DNA of 10,342 bases from Dehalococcoidia bacterium UBA2588 (GTDB lineage: Bacteria; Chloroflexota; Dehalococcoidia; Lucifugimonadales; UBA3495). Position 1 is the first letter of the stretch; every line of letters starts with the position of its first letter. A program made the position numbers and the translations under genes. The stretch lies in contig DDKW01000053.1 in the NCBI GenBank assembly GCA_002339805.1, positions 1 through 10,342 of the forward strand. Direction: 5' to 3'. The notes below the pieces were generated by a model. That model did not search any database. It saw only the letters and a list, made by a program, of their open reading frames with translations, and was not told the DNA's origin. This document shows positions 1-7,753 of this stretch, one piece after another.

Positions 1-378
1 TCAACACTTATCACCGTAGATGTTTGTGGCGCCAAAAGCAAAGAAGATGCACGGAAAGCGGCTAAAACAGTTGTCGCTTCTAATCTTGTTAAATCTGCTG
101 TTTACGGAGCAGACCCTAACTGGGGCAGGATATTAATGGCACTTGGGATGAGTGACGTTGAGGTAAATGAACAATTAATAGATCTTTTTATTAATGGCGT
201 GTGCATTATGGAATCTGGAAAATCGATTCCATATTTTAAAGATGCAGTTGTCGCCCTGATGCAAGAGTCAGAAGTAAATTTTAGACTTCAGCTTCATTTA
301 GGTGAATTTGATGCAACAGCATGGGGTTGTGATTTGACAGAACAATACGTAATCATCAACAGCGCATACACCACCTAA
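1..378 (+). CDS. argJ: Glutamate N-acetyltransferase ArgJ, C-terminal part (5' end outside window)
   Basis: The reading frame is open from base 1 and ends at TAA 376-378, giving 125 residues of the C-terminal (beta-chain) part of ArgJ. The family hallmark GADPNWGR is at residues 36-43 of this fragment, and the C-terminus CDLTEQYVIINSAYTT matches the usual ArgJ ending CDLTxxYVxINxxYTT. ArgJ is a cytoplasmic enzyme that moves the acetyl group from N-acetylornithine to glutamate, recycling it for arginine synthesis. Some family members also use acetyl-CoA, which cannot be decided here. The self-cleavage site (ALVKGT-type motif) and the nucleophilic Thr lie upstream of the window. An internal ATG at 136 falls inside the conserved domain and is not the start. 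argB follows after 39 nt, so the two are probably co-transcribed. Confidence 0.95.
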   Translation, partial: STLITVDVCGAKSKEDARKAAKTVVASNLVKSAVYGADPNWGRILMALGMSDVEVNEQLIDLFINGVCIMESGKSIPYFKDAVVALMQESEVNFRLQLHLGEFDATAWGCDLTEQYVIINSAYTT

Positions 379-417
379 ACATTTACTTTTAAAAGACGTT
401 TTTATAATGGAGCGATT

Positions 418-1218
418 GTGTCAGATATCGACCTGGTAGTTAAAATAGGTGGCAGTACATTGGGTAGCCATGACACTACTATCAAAGATTTAATAGAATT
501 ACAAAAACAAGGATATAAGATTGTTGTTGTCCATGGAGGAGGGAATGTTATATCTGAATGGATGGGTAAACAGAATTTATCACCCGTTTTTGTTGATGGT
601 TTGCGTGTTACGGATAGGCCTAGTCTGGATATAGTGGTGGCGGTTCTTACAGGATTAATAAACAAAGAAATGGTTTCTTTGGTTAATCGTATGGGAGGTA
701 AAAGTATAGGCATAAGTGGGGTTGACGGCCAGATTTTAGAAGCTAATATCCCTAATAAAGAGCTTGGGTATGTAGGTCAAGTCATAAAAGTAAATGATGA
801 CCCTTTGAAGACGATTTTAGATGCTGGTTACATGCCTATGGTCTCGCCAGTGGGCGTCCATGAAAATGACGGAACTGATAACTCAGGAATACCACTGAAT
901 ATCAACGGGGATACTTCAGCAGGAGAGATAGCAAAAAAAATATCTCCTGAGAGGTTAGTTTTTTTGACCGATGTGCCTGGAATCATGGATAATAATGGTA
1001 GAGTGATTCCGCGGATGAATCTTACCATTGCTAAGAACTTGATCAGTTCAGGCGTGATTAAAGGAGGCATGATACCTAAGTTAGGTGCGTGTATAACTGC
1101 GCTTAATGATGTTAAATATGCTGATATCATTGATGGGAGAAAGCCAAATTCTTTGATGGATTGTGTGAAAGACAAAAGGATTGGTACACGTATATTAGGG
1201 CTAAGTAGTGGGATATAA
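418..1218 (+). CDS. argB: Acetylglutamate kinase ArgB, short form
   Basis: Amino-acid-kinase fold enzyme of 266 residues that phosphorylates N-acetylglutamate with ATP, the second step of arginine synthesis. It starts at GTG 418, preceded by GGAG (409-412) with a 5-nt spacer. Visible family elements are Lys9 with GG 11-12 (phosphate binding), the HGGG loop at 39-42, Arg63 in GLRVTD, NINGDTSAGE at 161-170 (Asn162, Asp165), the LTDVPG loop at 183-188 and KGGMIPK at 215-221. Only 8 residues precede the catalytic Lys, so the N-terminal helix used by arginine-inhibited hexameric kinases is absent. The C-terminal segment RKPNSLMDCVKDKRIGT lacks the usual Glu of the arginine-site signature (xExx..GT). 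From family knowledge this predicts an enzyme not inhibited by arginine. A LysZ-type kinase is less likely because argJ, argD and argG surround it. Confidence 0.95.
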   Translation: MSDIDLVVKIGGSTLGSHDTTIKDLIELQKQGYKIVVVHGGGNVISEWMGKQNLSPVFVDGLRVTDRPSLDIVVAVLTGLINKEMVSLVNRMGGKSIGISGVDGQILEANIPNKELGYVGQVIKVNDDPLKTILDAGYMPMVSPVGVHENDGTDNSGIPLNINGDTSAGEIAKKISPERLVFLTDVPGIMDNNGRVIPRMNLTIAKNLISSGVIKGGMIPKLGACITALNDVKYADIIDGRKPNSLMDCVKDKRIGTRILGLSSGI

Positions 1219-1268
1219 GCAGTTAGTCACTATTCTGTAAAGTTATAAGGAATTTCAAGAGAGGTTAC

Positions 1269-2456
1269 ATGAACAATTCTGAGTGGATAGCAATTGAAAA
1301 TAAGTATTATGCTCAAACTGTTAGGCGGCAGCCGGTGGTTATTGAGAAAGGGTTAGGAGCAAGAGTCTGGGATGCCGATGGAAAAGAATATTTGGACTTT
1401 GTAGCTGGCTGGGCTGTGGATAATTTAGGGCACTCTAACCCCGTTATATCTCAAGCTATAAGAGATCAAGCCGACACTTTGCTACAGACCTCAAATCAAT
1501 TTTATACCATACCGCAGCTTAAACTAGCTGAATTGCTAATAGAGAACAGCGCATTAGATAAAGTGTTTTTTGGGAATAGCGGAGCAGAGGCTAATGAAGG
1601 GGCTATTAAATTAGCCAGAAGATACGGGATGCTCAATCGAGATGGGGCTTATGAGATCATTACAGCACTAAATTCGTTTCATGGGAGAACATTAGGTACG
1701 GTGGCTGCTACTGGGCAACCTCATTACCAAGCAAATTTCGCACCATTGCTGCCAGGGTTTGTTCATGTTGACTATAATGACGTGGATGCGATTATAAACG
1801 CAACTACTGATAAAACTGCAGCTATTATGCTTGAGCCGGTTCAAGGAGAAGGCGGAGTTATCATTCCTTCTGATGATTATCTTCCTAGAGTTCGGGAATG
1901 GTGTGATAAGAATAATATATTGTTAATACTTGATGAAGTGCAGACAGGAATTGGAAGATTAGGCAGTTTGTTTGGGTATCAGGAATATGGCATCGAGCCA
2001 GATGTGATGACTTTGGCTAAAGGATTAGGGTTCGGCTTGCCTATAGGAGCTTTTTTGTCTAAAGAATATTGTATGGCGTTAGTTCCTGGTGATCATGGTT
2101 CTACTTTCGGAGGTAACGCTTTGACCACTGCTGTAGCTTTTGCTGGTACGGATCATTTGATAAACAGTGGAGTTTTACAAAACGTTAAAGAAATGGAAAT
2201 TTATTTTATGAACGCTTTGAGTCAGCTTAAAGAAAAATATGGATTCATAAATGAAATTAGGGGAAAAGGATTGTTAATAGCGATGGAATTTGATCAGGAT
2301 ATTTCGCCGCAAGTATTAACTGAATGCAATGCTGCAGGATTATTATTAAATGCTCCTCGACCTAATGCAATCAGATTTATGCCGCCTCTTAATATAACAT
2401 CTGCTGATGTTGACGAATGTGTTGAAAAATTAGAATCAGTGTTGAATAAGATATAA
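1269..2456 (+). CDS. argD: Acetylornithine aminotransferase ArgD
   Basis: Class III PLP-dependent aminotransferase of 395 residues, a typical family length. It converts N-acetylglutamate semialdehyde and glutamate to N-acetylornithine and 2-oxoglutarate. Visible motifs are the cofactor-phosphate loop NSGAEANEGAIKLAR (103-117), SFHGRT (136-141), LDEVQTGIGR (221-230) with Asp222 for the pyridine nitrogen, and LAKGLG with the Schiff-base Lys251. GSTFGGNAL near residue 280 is the phosphate-binding turn contributed by the other subunit. The ATG is preceded by a GAGAGG-like Shine-Dalgarno with a 4-nt spacer. It sits 50 nt after argB and 7 nt before argG. Some ArgD proteins also act on succinyl-diaminopimelate or ornithine, but the arginine context favours ArgD proper. 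Confidence 0.93.
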   Translation: MNNSEWIAIENKYYAQTVRRQPVVIEKGLGARVWDADGKEYLDFVAGWAVDNLGHSNPVISQAIRDQADTLLQTSNQFYTIPQLKLAELLIENSALDKVFFGNSGAEANEGAIKLARRYGMLNRDGAYEIITALNSFHGRTLGTVAATGQPHYQANFAPLLPGFVHVDYNDVDAIINATTDKTAAIMLEPVQGEGGVIIPSDDYLPRVREWCDKNNILLILDEVQTGIGRLGSLFGYQEYGIEPDVMTLAKGLGFGLPIGAFLSKEYCMALVPGDHGSTFGGNALTTAVAFAGTDHLINSGVLQNVKEMEIYFMNALSQLKEKYGFINEIRGKGLLIAMEFDQDISPQVLTECNAAGLLLNAPRPNAIRFMPPLNITSADVDECVEKLESVLNKI

Positions 2457-2460
2457 GGAA
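2455..2460 (+). promoter_or_regulatory. argG ribosome binding site overlapping the argD stop codon
   Basis: AAGGAA begins inside the argD TAA (2454-2456) and lies 3 nt before the argG ATG. Ribosomes ending argD therefore deliver directly to argG, which suggests translational coupling. Confidence 0.6.
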
Positions 2461-2463
2461 ATT

Positions 2464-3645
2464 ATGACTAACAAAATTGTGCTAGCGTATAGCGGAGGGT
2501 TAGACACTTCAGTTGCTGTACCGTGGTTAAAAGAAAATTATGATGCTGAAATTATTACTGTAACAATAGATTTAGGCATGGTTGATCTGGACTCTATTAA
2601 ACAAAGGGCAATAGAGGTGGGCGCTGACAAAGCTGTTACGATTGATGCTAAAGCACCTTTGGTTACCGATTATATTTGGCCTGCTTTAAAAGCAGGGGCT
2701 ATATACGAAGAGGAATATCCTTTAGCCACAGCTTTAGGAAGGCCTTTAATCGCAAAATGCTTAGTGGATGTTGCTAAACAGGAAGGAGCGTATGCGATCG
2801 CTCACGGATGCACAGGCAAAGGAAACGACCAAGTCAGAATTGAAGTAAGTGCTGCTGCATTAATGCCTGAGATCAAATTAATAGCACCTATACGAGATTG
2901 GGGCATGAGCCGAGCTGATGAAATAGAATATGCTAATGAGCGCAATCTACCGATTAATGTCAAAGACAGTAGATTTTCAGTGGATGAAAATCTATGGGGT
3001 AGAAGCGCAGAGGCCGGAGAACTGGAAGATCCCGGACTTGAACCACCTGAAGAGGCGTTCACATGGACAACATCTCCAAATGAAGCACCGGATAGCAAAG
3101 AATATATTGAATTAGAATTTATCGAAGGTATTCCTGTGTCACTTAATAATATAAAAATGAATGGAATTGAACTCATCGTAGAGCTTAATAAAATCGCTGG
3201 CAATCATGGCATTGGAAGAATAGACCACGTGGAAAATCGTTTGGTGGGGATTAAATCTAGAGAAATATATGAATCTCCCGCAGGGATTGTATTGCACACA
3301 GCGCACAAATCTTTGGAAGATCTGACATTGAGTAGAGACCAAGCTAGATTCAAGCATAATGTTTCAAGGGAATATTCTGAAATTGTTTACAATGGACTTT
3401 GGTTCAGTAGGCATAGACTTAATTTGGATAGATATATAGATGACACTCAAAAATACGTGTCTGGCAAAATTCAAGTCTGTTTATATAAAGGTAAGTGCAC
3501 TGTCACAGGAAGAGAATCTGATCAAGGGTTATATTCTAAGGCATTAGCCACTTATGATAGGGACGATGAATTCGACCATGCATCGGCCGAAGGGTTTATT
3601 AAGATTTTTGGGTTATCGCTCAGAACAGAAAATATAAATGAATAA
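2464..3645 (+). CDS. argG: Argininosuccinate synthase ArgG
   Basis: Full-length 393-residue argininosuccinate synthase, close to the usual 400. It activates citrulline with ATP and condenses it with aspartate. The N-terminal PP-loop AYSGGLDTS is at residues 8-16. GCTGKGNDQVR at 115-125 forms part of the aspartate/citrulline site, and DSRFSVDENLWGRSAEAG (residues 168-185) is the conserved central block. The C-terminal region includes the usual oligomerisation segment with YVSGKIQVCLYKG. The ATG is chosen by the Shine-Dalgarno overlapping the argD stop. The next gene encodes an aspartate-type aminotransferase rather than argH, whose product would normally act next. I see no sign of truncation or missing residues. 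Confidence 0.97.
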   Translation: MTNKIVLAYSGGLDTSVAVPWLKENYDAEIITVTIDLGMVDLDSIKQRAIEVGADKAVTIDAKAPLVTDYIWPALKAGAIYEEEYPLATALGRPLIAKCLVDVAKQEGAYAIAHGCTGKGNDQVRIEVSAAALMPEIKLIAPIRDWGMSRADEIEYANERNLPINVKDSRFSVDENLWGRSAEAGELEDPGLEPPEEAFTWTTSPNEAPDSKEYIELEFIEGIPVSLNNIKMNGIELIVELNKIAGNHGIGRIDHVENRLVGIKSREIYESPAGIVLHTAHKSLEDLTLSRDQARFKHNVSREYSEIVYNGLWFSRHRLNLDRYIDDTQKYVSGKIQVCLYKGKCTVTGRESDQGLYSKALATYDRDDEFDHASAEGFIKIFGLSLRTENINE

Positions 3646-3676
3646 GTAATGTAACTGTAAAAGGAGAAGGTACCAC

Positions 3677-4843
3677 ATGGGGATAGCCAGTAGAATGAAT
3701 CTTTTAGGAACTGAGACTGCATTTGAGGTTCTTATGAAGGCAAGAAACTTGGAAGCACAAGGGAAAGAGATAGTTCATCTTGAAATTGGAGAGCCAGACT
3801 TTGACACTCCAAGCCATATTGTTGAAGCAGGAATGCAGGCCCTCAAAGACGGCTATACTCATTATGGACCGACCCCGGGGTTACCTCAATTGAGAGAAGC
3901 TATAAGTGAAAACAGCAGGAAAGTAAGAGGATTAGAGACGGATCCTAACAGTGTTGTTGTTACTCCTGGGGCGAAGCCAATTATGTTTTACGTAATTCTT
4001 GCTTTAGCAGAACCAGGAATGGAAGTGATATATCCAAATCCAGGTTTTCCTATTTATGAGTCTATGATTAGATTTTCAGGCGCGAAACCCGTGCCTATGC
4101 AATTATTAGAAGAGTCAGGATACCATCCGGACTTAAATGACTTAAAAAAGAAAATTAATGATAAAACTAGTTTAATAATTTTGAATTCTCCAGAGAATCC
4201 ATGTGGTTCTGCATTATCTGCCGATGAATTGAAGTCTATAGCTGATATGGTCAGGCCATATCCTGATTTATACGTAATGGCTGATGAAATCTATAAAGAT
4301 ATATTGTATCAAGGAGATCATTCCAGTATAGCGTCGTTAGACGACATGCAAGATAGGACGATTATCTTAGATGGATTTTCTAAGAGTTATGCAATGACAG
4401 GATGGAGATTGGGTTATGGGATTATGCCTCTTGAATTGGTCCCCCATATTGTGAAATTAGCAGTTAACAGCGTATCTTGTGCGGCTTCATTTTCTCAGAT
4501 GGCAGCTATCGCTGCGCTAGAAGGTTCACAAGAGGAAGTGATAGGAATGGCGCAAGAGTTTTCCGAACGGAAAAGTTTAATTGTGGAAGGTTTGCGAAGC
4601 ATTAAAGGGGTTAGATGCCCTGAGCCTGAAGGTGCATTTTATGTTTTCCCAAACATTTCAGAGACCGGATTAACTAGCAACGAATTTGAAGATAGGGCAT
4701 TAAATGAAGCTGGTGTCGCATTACTTGCTGGCTCTGCTTTCGGTGAATTTGGTGAAGGGTACGTGAGATTGTCTTATGCTAATTCTAAAGAAAATATAGA
4801 GATAGCGATTAATAACTTAGATAAATTTGTGAATTCTTTATAA
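3677..4843 (+). CDS. Class I PLP-dependent aminotransferase, aspartate aminotransferase type
   Basis: Fold-type I aminotransferase of 388 residues. Visible residues are the N-terminal EIGEPDFDTP (36-45), THYGPTPGLPQLREA (61-75), the phosphate loop TPGAK (96-100), Asn174 in SPENPCG (the usual NPTG replaced by NPCG), Asp203 and Tyr206 in ADEIY, the PLP Lys236 in GFSKSYAMTGWRLGYG, and carboxylate-binding Arg364 in YVRLSYA. A strong double Shine-Dalgarno (AAAAGGAGAAGG, 3659-3670) precedes ATG 3677. The family makes aspartate or related amino acids from oxo-acids and glutamate. Its position 31 nt after argG suggests it supplies the aspartate that ArgG uses, but that role is inferred. Close relatives include other amino-acid aminotransferases, so substrate is uncertain and no symbol is given. 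Confidence 0.88.
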   Translation: MGIASRMNLLGTETAFEVLMKARNLEAQGKEIVHLEIGEPDFDTPSHIVEAGMQALKDGYTHYGPTPGLPQLREAISENSRKVRGLETDPNSVVVTPGAKPIMFYVILALAEPGMEVIYPNPGFPIYESMIRFSGAKPVPMQLLEESGYHPDLNDLKKKINDKTSLIILNSPENPCGSALSADELKSIADMVRPYPDLYVMADEIYKDILYQGDHSSIASLDDMQDRTIILDGFSKSYAMTGWRLGYGIMPLELVPHIVKLAVNSVSCAASFSQMAAIAALEGSQEEVIGMAQEFSERKSLIVEGLRSIKGVRCPEPEGAFYVFPNISETGLTSNEFEDRALNEAGVALLAGSAFGEFGEGYVRLSYANSKENIEIAINNLDKFVNSL

Positions 4844-4879
4844 ACAAGATCAATAATTTAATAAAGAGTGTATATATAA

Positions 4880-5998
4880 ATGGAATTTGGATTAACAGAA
4901 TTTCAACAAATGATCAGGAACAGTTCAGATGAGTTCTTAAATCAGGAATGCTCAATGCAATTTGTGAGAGACATGGAAGAAGATGCCAATGGCTGCACTG
5001 ACGAATTTTGGTCGCAAATCGTTGGTCAAGGATGGCCTGGCATAGGAATTCCTGAAGAATATGGAGGCACAGGTGGAGACTTCCTAGATTTAGGTGTTTT
5101 GATAGAGAATACAGGAAAGTACTTGATGCCAGGGCCATTGTTTTCCACAGTTGTTTTGGCAGGAATGACTATTTTAGATGCGGGCTCTGATTCACAAAAG
5201 TCAAATTGGTTGCCTAGTATTAGTGATGGCACTTTATTAGCAACAATGGCATTTGCTGAGAAGTCAGGCAGTTACGAATGGTCGGATGTGGAAACTAATG
5301 CAACTTTGTCTGAAGGGAATTACATATTGGACGGAACTAAGGTATTTGTTCCGTACGCCCAGACTGCAAAATTAATCATTATCCCCGCTCGTACTAGTGA
5401 GCATGGTATAACTCTTTTTGCTGTGGACTCTGACATGGATGGAGTTGATATACAGTCTATGGATCTTATGTCTTCGGATAAGAATAGTTCTGTCACATTA
5501 AATAATGTTTCCCTGGAAAAATCTCGAATTATAGGAGAAATAGATAATGGTGAAGTTTTTTACAACCGGGCATTTATACGCGGAGTGATAGCTAAGTGCT
5601 TACAAATGACTGGAAGCCTTTCATCTTGCTTGGATTTAACTTTAGATTATGTGAAACAAAGAAGCCAGTTTGGGAGATCTGTAGGAACTTTTCAGGCGAT
5701 CCAGCATCATTGTTCAAATATGGCGATTGATCTAGAGGGGAGCCGTCATGTCGCCTATCAAGCGGCATGGGCATTAGCAAACGGGATTAATTCAGAGGGT
5801 TTTGCTCACATGGCGAAAGCATGGTTAAATGAAGCGACTCAAAGGATTAGCATGCTAGCTCACCAATCACACGGAGCAATTGGATTTACTCATGATTATG
5901 ATTTGCAAATGCATACTAGATGGTTAAAATCACAAGAGTTACTTTATGGTAACAATCATTATCATAAAGAAAAATATTTCAATATAAGTAGAGGATAA
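4880..5998 (+). CDS. Acyl-CoA dehydrogenase-like protein, probably non-catalytic subunit type
   Basis: Acyl-CoA dehydrogenase fold of 372 residues: N-terminal helical domain with GIPEEYGGTGGD (56-67), a beta domain, and a C-terminal helical domain with QRSQFGR (260-266) and the QSHGAIGFT block (329-337). Several active-site features are missing. The usual TEPxxGSD stretch is replaced by FAEKSGSYEWSD (125-136). The medium-chain catalytic Glu position (YEGT) reads LYGN (355-358). The isovaleryl-type Glu position in the preceding helix reads NRAFIRG (229-235), without Glu. This resembles the partner subunit of heteromeric dehydrogenases such as the mycobacterial FadE28/ChsE class (family knowledge). 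The start has a weak AAGAG Shine-Dalgarno 4864-4868. It follows the aminotransferase by 36 nt and precedes the HIT gene by 2 nt. Substrate unknown. Confidence 0.85.
   Translation: MEFGLTEFQQMIRNSSDEFLNQECSMQFVRDMEEDANGCTDEFWSQIVGQGWPGIGIPEEYGGTGGDFLDLGVLIENTGKYLMPGPLFSTVVLAGMTILDAGSDSQKSNWLPSISDGTLLATMAFAEKSGSYEWSDVETNATLSEGNYILDGTKVFVPYAQTAKLIIIPARTSEHGITLFAVDSDMDGVDIQSMDLMSSDKNSSVTLNNVSLEKSRIIGEIDNGEVFYNRAFIRGVIAKCLQMTGSLSSCLDLTLDYVKQRSQFGRSVGTFQAIQHHCSNMAIDLEGSRHVAYQAAWALANGINSEGFAHMAKAWLNEATQRISMLAHQSHGAIGFTHDYDLQMHTRWLKSQELLYGNNHYHKEKYFNISRG
5990..5995 (+). promoter_or_regulatory. HIT-gene ribosome binding site inside the end of the dehydrogenase gene
   Basis: AGAGGA lies in the last codons of the upstream gene, directly before its TAA, with a 5-nt spacer to ATG 6001. 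This fixes the HIT start and suggests translational coupling. Confidence 0.6.
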
Positions 5999-6000
5999 TT

Positions 6001-6342
6001 ATGGCTGAATGCGTGTTTTGTAATATAGTTAGAGATATCACTAGTGACAGTGTCATTTACAAAGATGACAAAGTGATAGTTATAAAAGATATTAACCCCC
6101 AAGCAAAAGTCCATTTGTTAATTATCCCTGTAATGTGTCTTAAGTCGCTAGCATATATAGGGCCTGGGCAGATTCCTATTATGGGTCATTTATTTGTAGT
6201 AGCGGAAGAAATGGCTCGTAGAGAAGGAATAACTAATAGTGGATATAGGCTTGTAATGAACCAAGGAGATGATGCAGGACAACAGATAGCTCATTCACAC
6301 TTACATTTGATTGGAGGGCAGCCACTTGCTGCTATGGGCTAA
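6001..6342 (+). CDS. HIT-family nucleotide-binding hydrolase (HINT-like)
   Basis: A 113-residue histidine-triad protein. CVFCNIV at residues 4-10 is the usual N-terminal CxFC metal pair, KVHLLIIP (36-43) is the core strand, and the triad HSHLHLIGGQPL (98-109, His98/100/102) is intact, with His100 the expected nucleophile. HIT proteins hydrolyse nucleoside phosphoramidates or dinucleoside polyphosphates by a nucleotidyl-His intermediate in the cytoplasm. One unusual point: the third metal-ligand position, normally His in PxxH after the core strand, is Cys46 (PVMC). The C-terminus GGQPLAAMG is a natural family end, so the TAA at 6340 does not look like a truncation. It is coupled to the upstream dehydrogenase and sits 6 nt before a YqeK-type gene. 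The exact substrate cannot be read from sequence. Confidence 0.93.
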   Translation: MAECVFCNIVRDITSDSVIYKDDKVIVIKDINPQAKVHLLIIPVMCLKSLAYIGPGQIPIMGHLFVVAEEMARREGITNSGYRLVMNQGDDAGQQIAHSHLHLIGGQPLAAMG

Positions 6343-6348
6343 AATTCT

Positions 6349-6918
6349 GTGGACTCACTTGAGCACTTTATAGACGAAGCCATTAGTGATTTTCCTAATG
6401 GGATGAAATCCCATATCCATACTGTTGTGGATATAGCTCTAGAGCTATCAGAAATCCATGGGGCAAATACTAATGAAGTATATTTGAGTGCCAAAGGACA
6501 TGATATTTGCAGGCTCACCCCTCCAGAAAAATTACTTGAGCTAGCGTATGATTTTGATTTACCTGTATGTGATATTGAAATAGAAATTCCAATGTTATTG
6601 CATGGTCCTGTGGGGGCTAAAATATTGTCTCAACATATGGAGCCTTTTAATGAATCTATTTATGAGGCTGTATTTTGGCACACTACGGGGAATTACGAGT
6701 TGAATGATGTAGGAAAAATTGTGTTTTTGGCAGATAAGTTGGATCCGGTTAAAAACACAAGATATCCGTATCAGCGCCTATTACATGATTTGGCATCTAA
6801 AAATCTCGGTAATGCAATGAAGGAATTTTTAGATAGAGAAATTATTTCGCTGGTGAATCAAGGGAAGCTAGTTCATCCTCAAATGTTAACTTCCAGAAAT
6901 CTATTTTCCAAAAATTGA
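6349..6918 (+). CDS. HD-domain phosphohydrolase, YqeK type (candidate symmetrical Ap4A hydrolase)
   Basis: A 189-residue HD-superfamily protein with the YqeK pattern: His22 (in KSHIHTVV, aligned to the family's YEHSxxV), His51-Asp52 (GHDI), LLHGPVGA with His85, FWHTTG with His111, and FLADKLDP with Asp129. The C-terminal GKLVHPQMLTSRN also matches family ends. YqeK proteins split diadenosine tetraphosphate into two ADP (family knowledge). They usually sit beside nadD and rsfS; neither is near here. GTG 6349 is the start because the same frame is closed by the HIT stop at 6340-6342. No good Shine-Dalgarno is visible, so translation probably depends on coupling from the HIT gene. An internal ATG at residue 19 would remove conserved N-terminal helix and is less likely. 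Confidence 0.85.
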   Translation: MDSLEHFIDEAISDFPNGMKSHIHTVVDIALELSEIHGANTNEVYLSAKGHDICRLTPPEKLLELAYDFDLPVCDIEIEIPMLLHGPVGAKILSQHMEPFNESIYEAVFWHTTGNYELNDVGKIVFLADKLDPVKNTRYPYQRLLHDLASKNLGNAMKEFLDREIISLVNQGKLVHPQMLTSRNLFSKN

Positions 6919-6919
6919 G

Positions 6920-7753
6920 TTATTTTGCTTGGTAATTAGGCGGGCGTTTCTCTATAAACGACTTAGTAGCTTCTTGAAAGTCTTCAGTGCCGTGTAAGTT
7001 TAATGGTTGTAGATATAAGTCTGCATTAATGGCCGGAATAATCCATTGATTTCGTGACAGCCGGACTCCAGACCTGGCTGCTAATGGGGGGGTATCTACA
7101 ATCAAATTGGCTAATTTTTCAGCTTCAGCTAACACAAGTTTAAGTATTTGGTTATTGACTTGTTCTGGGTTCAAATCAGAGGAAATGACTTCTTGAGAAT
7201 TTACTAGGCGGTTGATGAACCCTAAATCATAAAGACGTTTAGCGTACAGAGGTTCTCCGGTTATTAACATTTCAGTAATGACTTTGGAAGGCATGAAGGA
7301 ATTCATTTTTGCCCATACGTGACCCCCCGGTAGGCCGCGCTTGGTTTCAGTGATTCCAAATTGAGCTTCTGTTGATGCCACTACAAGATCACTTTCTGCG
7401 GCGATAAGCATTCCTGCGCCCAGGGCATACCCGTGTACTGCTGTAATTACGGGTTTCCAGTTTACTGTTCTTCCTAGATAGCTTTCTGGGTTAGCTCCTT
7501 TAGTTCTGTTGGCTCTTTGTGCAGGAGTCATTTCATTGAACTTTTGCTTTATGTCAGCTCCAGCACAAAAACATCTTCCAGTTCCAGAGACAATCACTAC
7601 CCATGCATTATCATCTAAATCGAACTCCAGAAGAGAGTCATGAAAATCTTGTTCGAATTGAAAATTCACTGCATTTAAAGACTTGGGTCGATTGAACGTT
7701 ATATATCCTATTTTCCCGTTTCTAGTGTAAGACATAGTTTCATAATTACTCAT
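6920..7753 (-). CDS. Enoyl-CoA hydratase/isomerase (crotonase) family protein
   Basis: Crotonase-fold protein of 277 residues acting on acyl-CoA thioesters. The oxyanion-hole elements are CAGADIK (63-69) and HGYALGAGM (107-115). Of the two hydratase glutamates, the second is kept as Glu136 in AQFGITETKRG, but the first (Glu144 of rat hydratase, in GCELAMMCD) is Leu116 in GAGMLIAAESD. A plain 2-enoyl-CoA hydratase is therefore uncertain, and isomerase, hydrolase or lyase activity of the superfamily is possible. I start at ATG 7753-7751, because GAGG lies 6 nt before it; the frame is also open from a TTG 12 nt further upstream, which contains that Shine-Dalgarno. The stop codon is 1 nt from the stop of the convergent HD gene. 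The nearby dehydrogenases suggest acyl-CoA degradation. Confidence 0.9.
   Translation of the reverse strand: MSNYETMSYTRNGKIGYITFNRPKSLNAVNFQFEQDFHDSLLEFDLDDNAWVVIVSGTGRCFCAGADIKQKFNEMTPAQRANRTKGANPESYLGRTVNWKPVITAVHGYALGAGMLIAAESDLVVASTEAQFGITETKRGLPGGHVWAKMNSFMPSKVITEMLITGEPLYAKRLYDLGFINRLVNSQEVISSDLNPEQVNNQILKLVLAEAEKLANLIVDTPPLAARSGVRLSRNQWIIPAINADLYLQPLNLHGTEDFQEATKSFIEKRPPNYQAK

Noticed and set aside
391..405. AAAAGACGTTTTT before argB as an arginine operator or terminator
   Set aside because: The symmetry is imperfect and short, it does not match an ARG-box that I can recognise, and no stable stem forms.
418..1218. LysZ (LysW-aminoadipate kinase) instead of ArgB
   Set aside because: argJ, argD and argG surround it, no LysW-type small acidic carrier gene is seen, and the GLRVTD block fits ArgB.
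2802..3203. 133-codon minus-strand open frame inside argG
   Set aside because: It is Ser/Pro-rich low-complexity translation opposite a highly conserved argG region, typical of an antisense shadow.
6340..6342. The HIT stop codon as a nonsense mutation in a fused HIT-HD gene
   Set aside because: The HIT protein ends at a natural family C-terminus (GGQPLAAMG) and its length is normal, so two separate genes are the simpler reading; the in-frame link is kept only as a finding.
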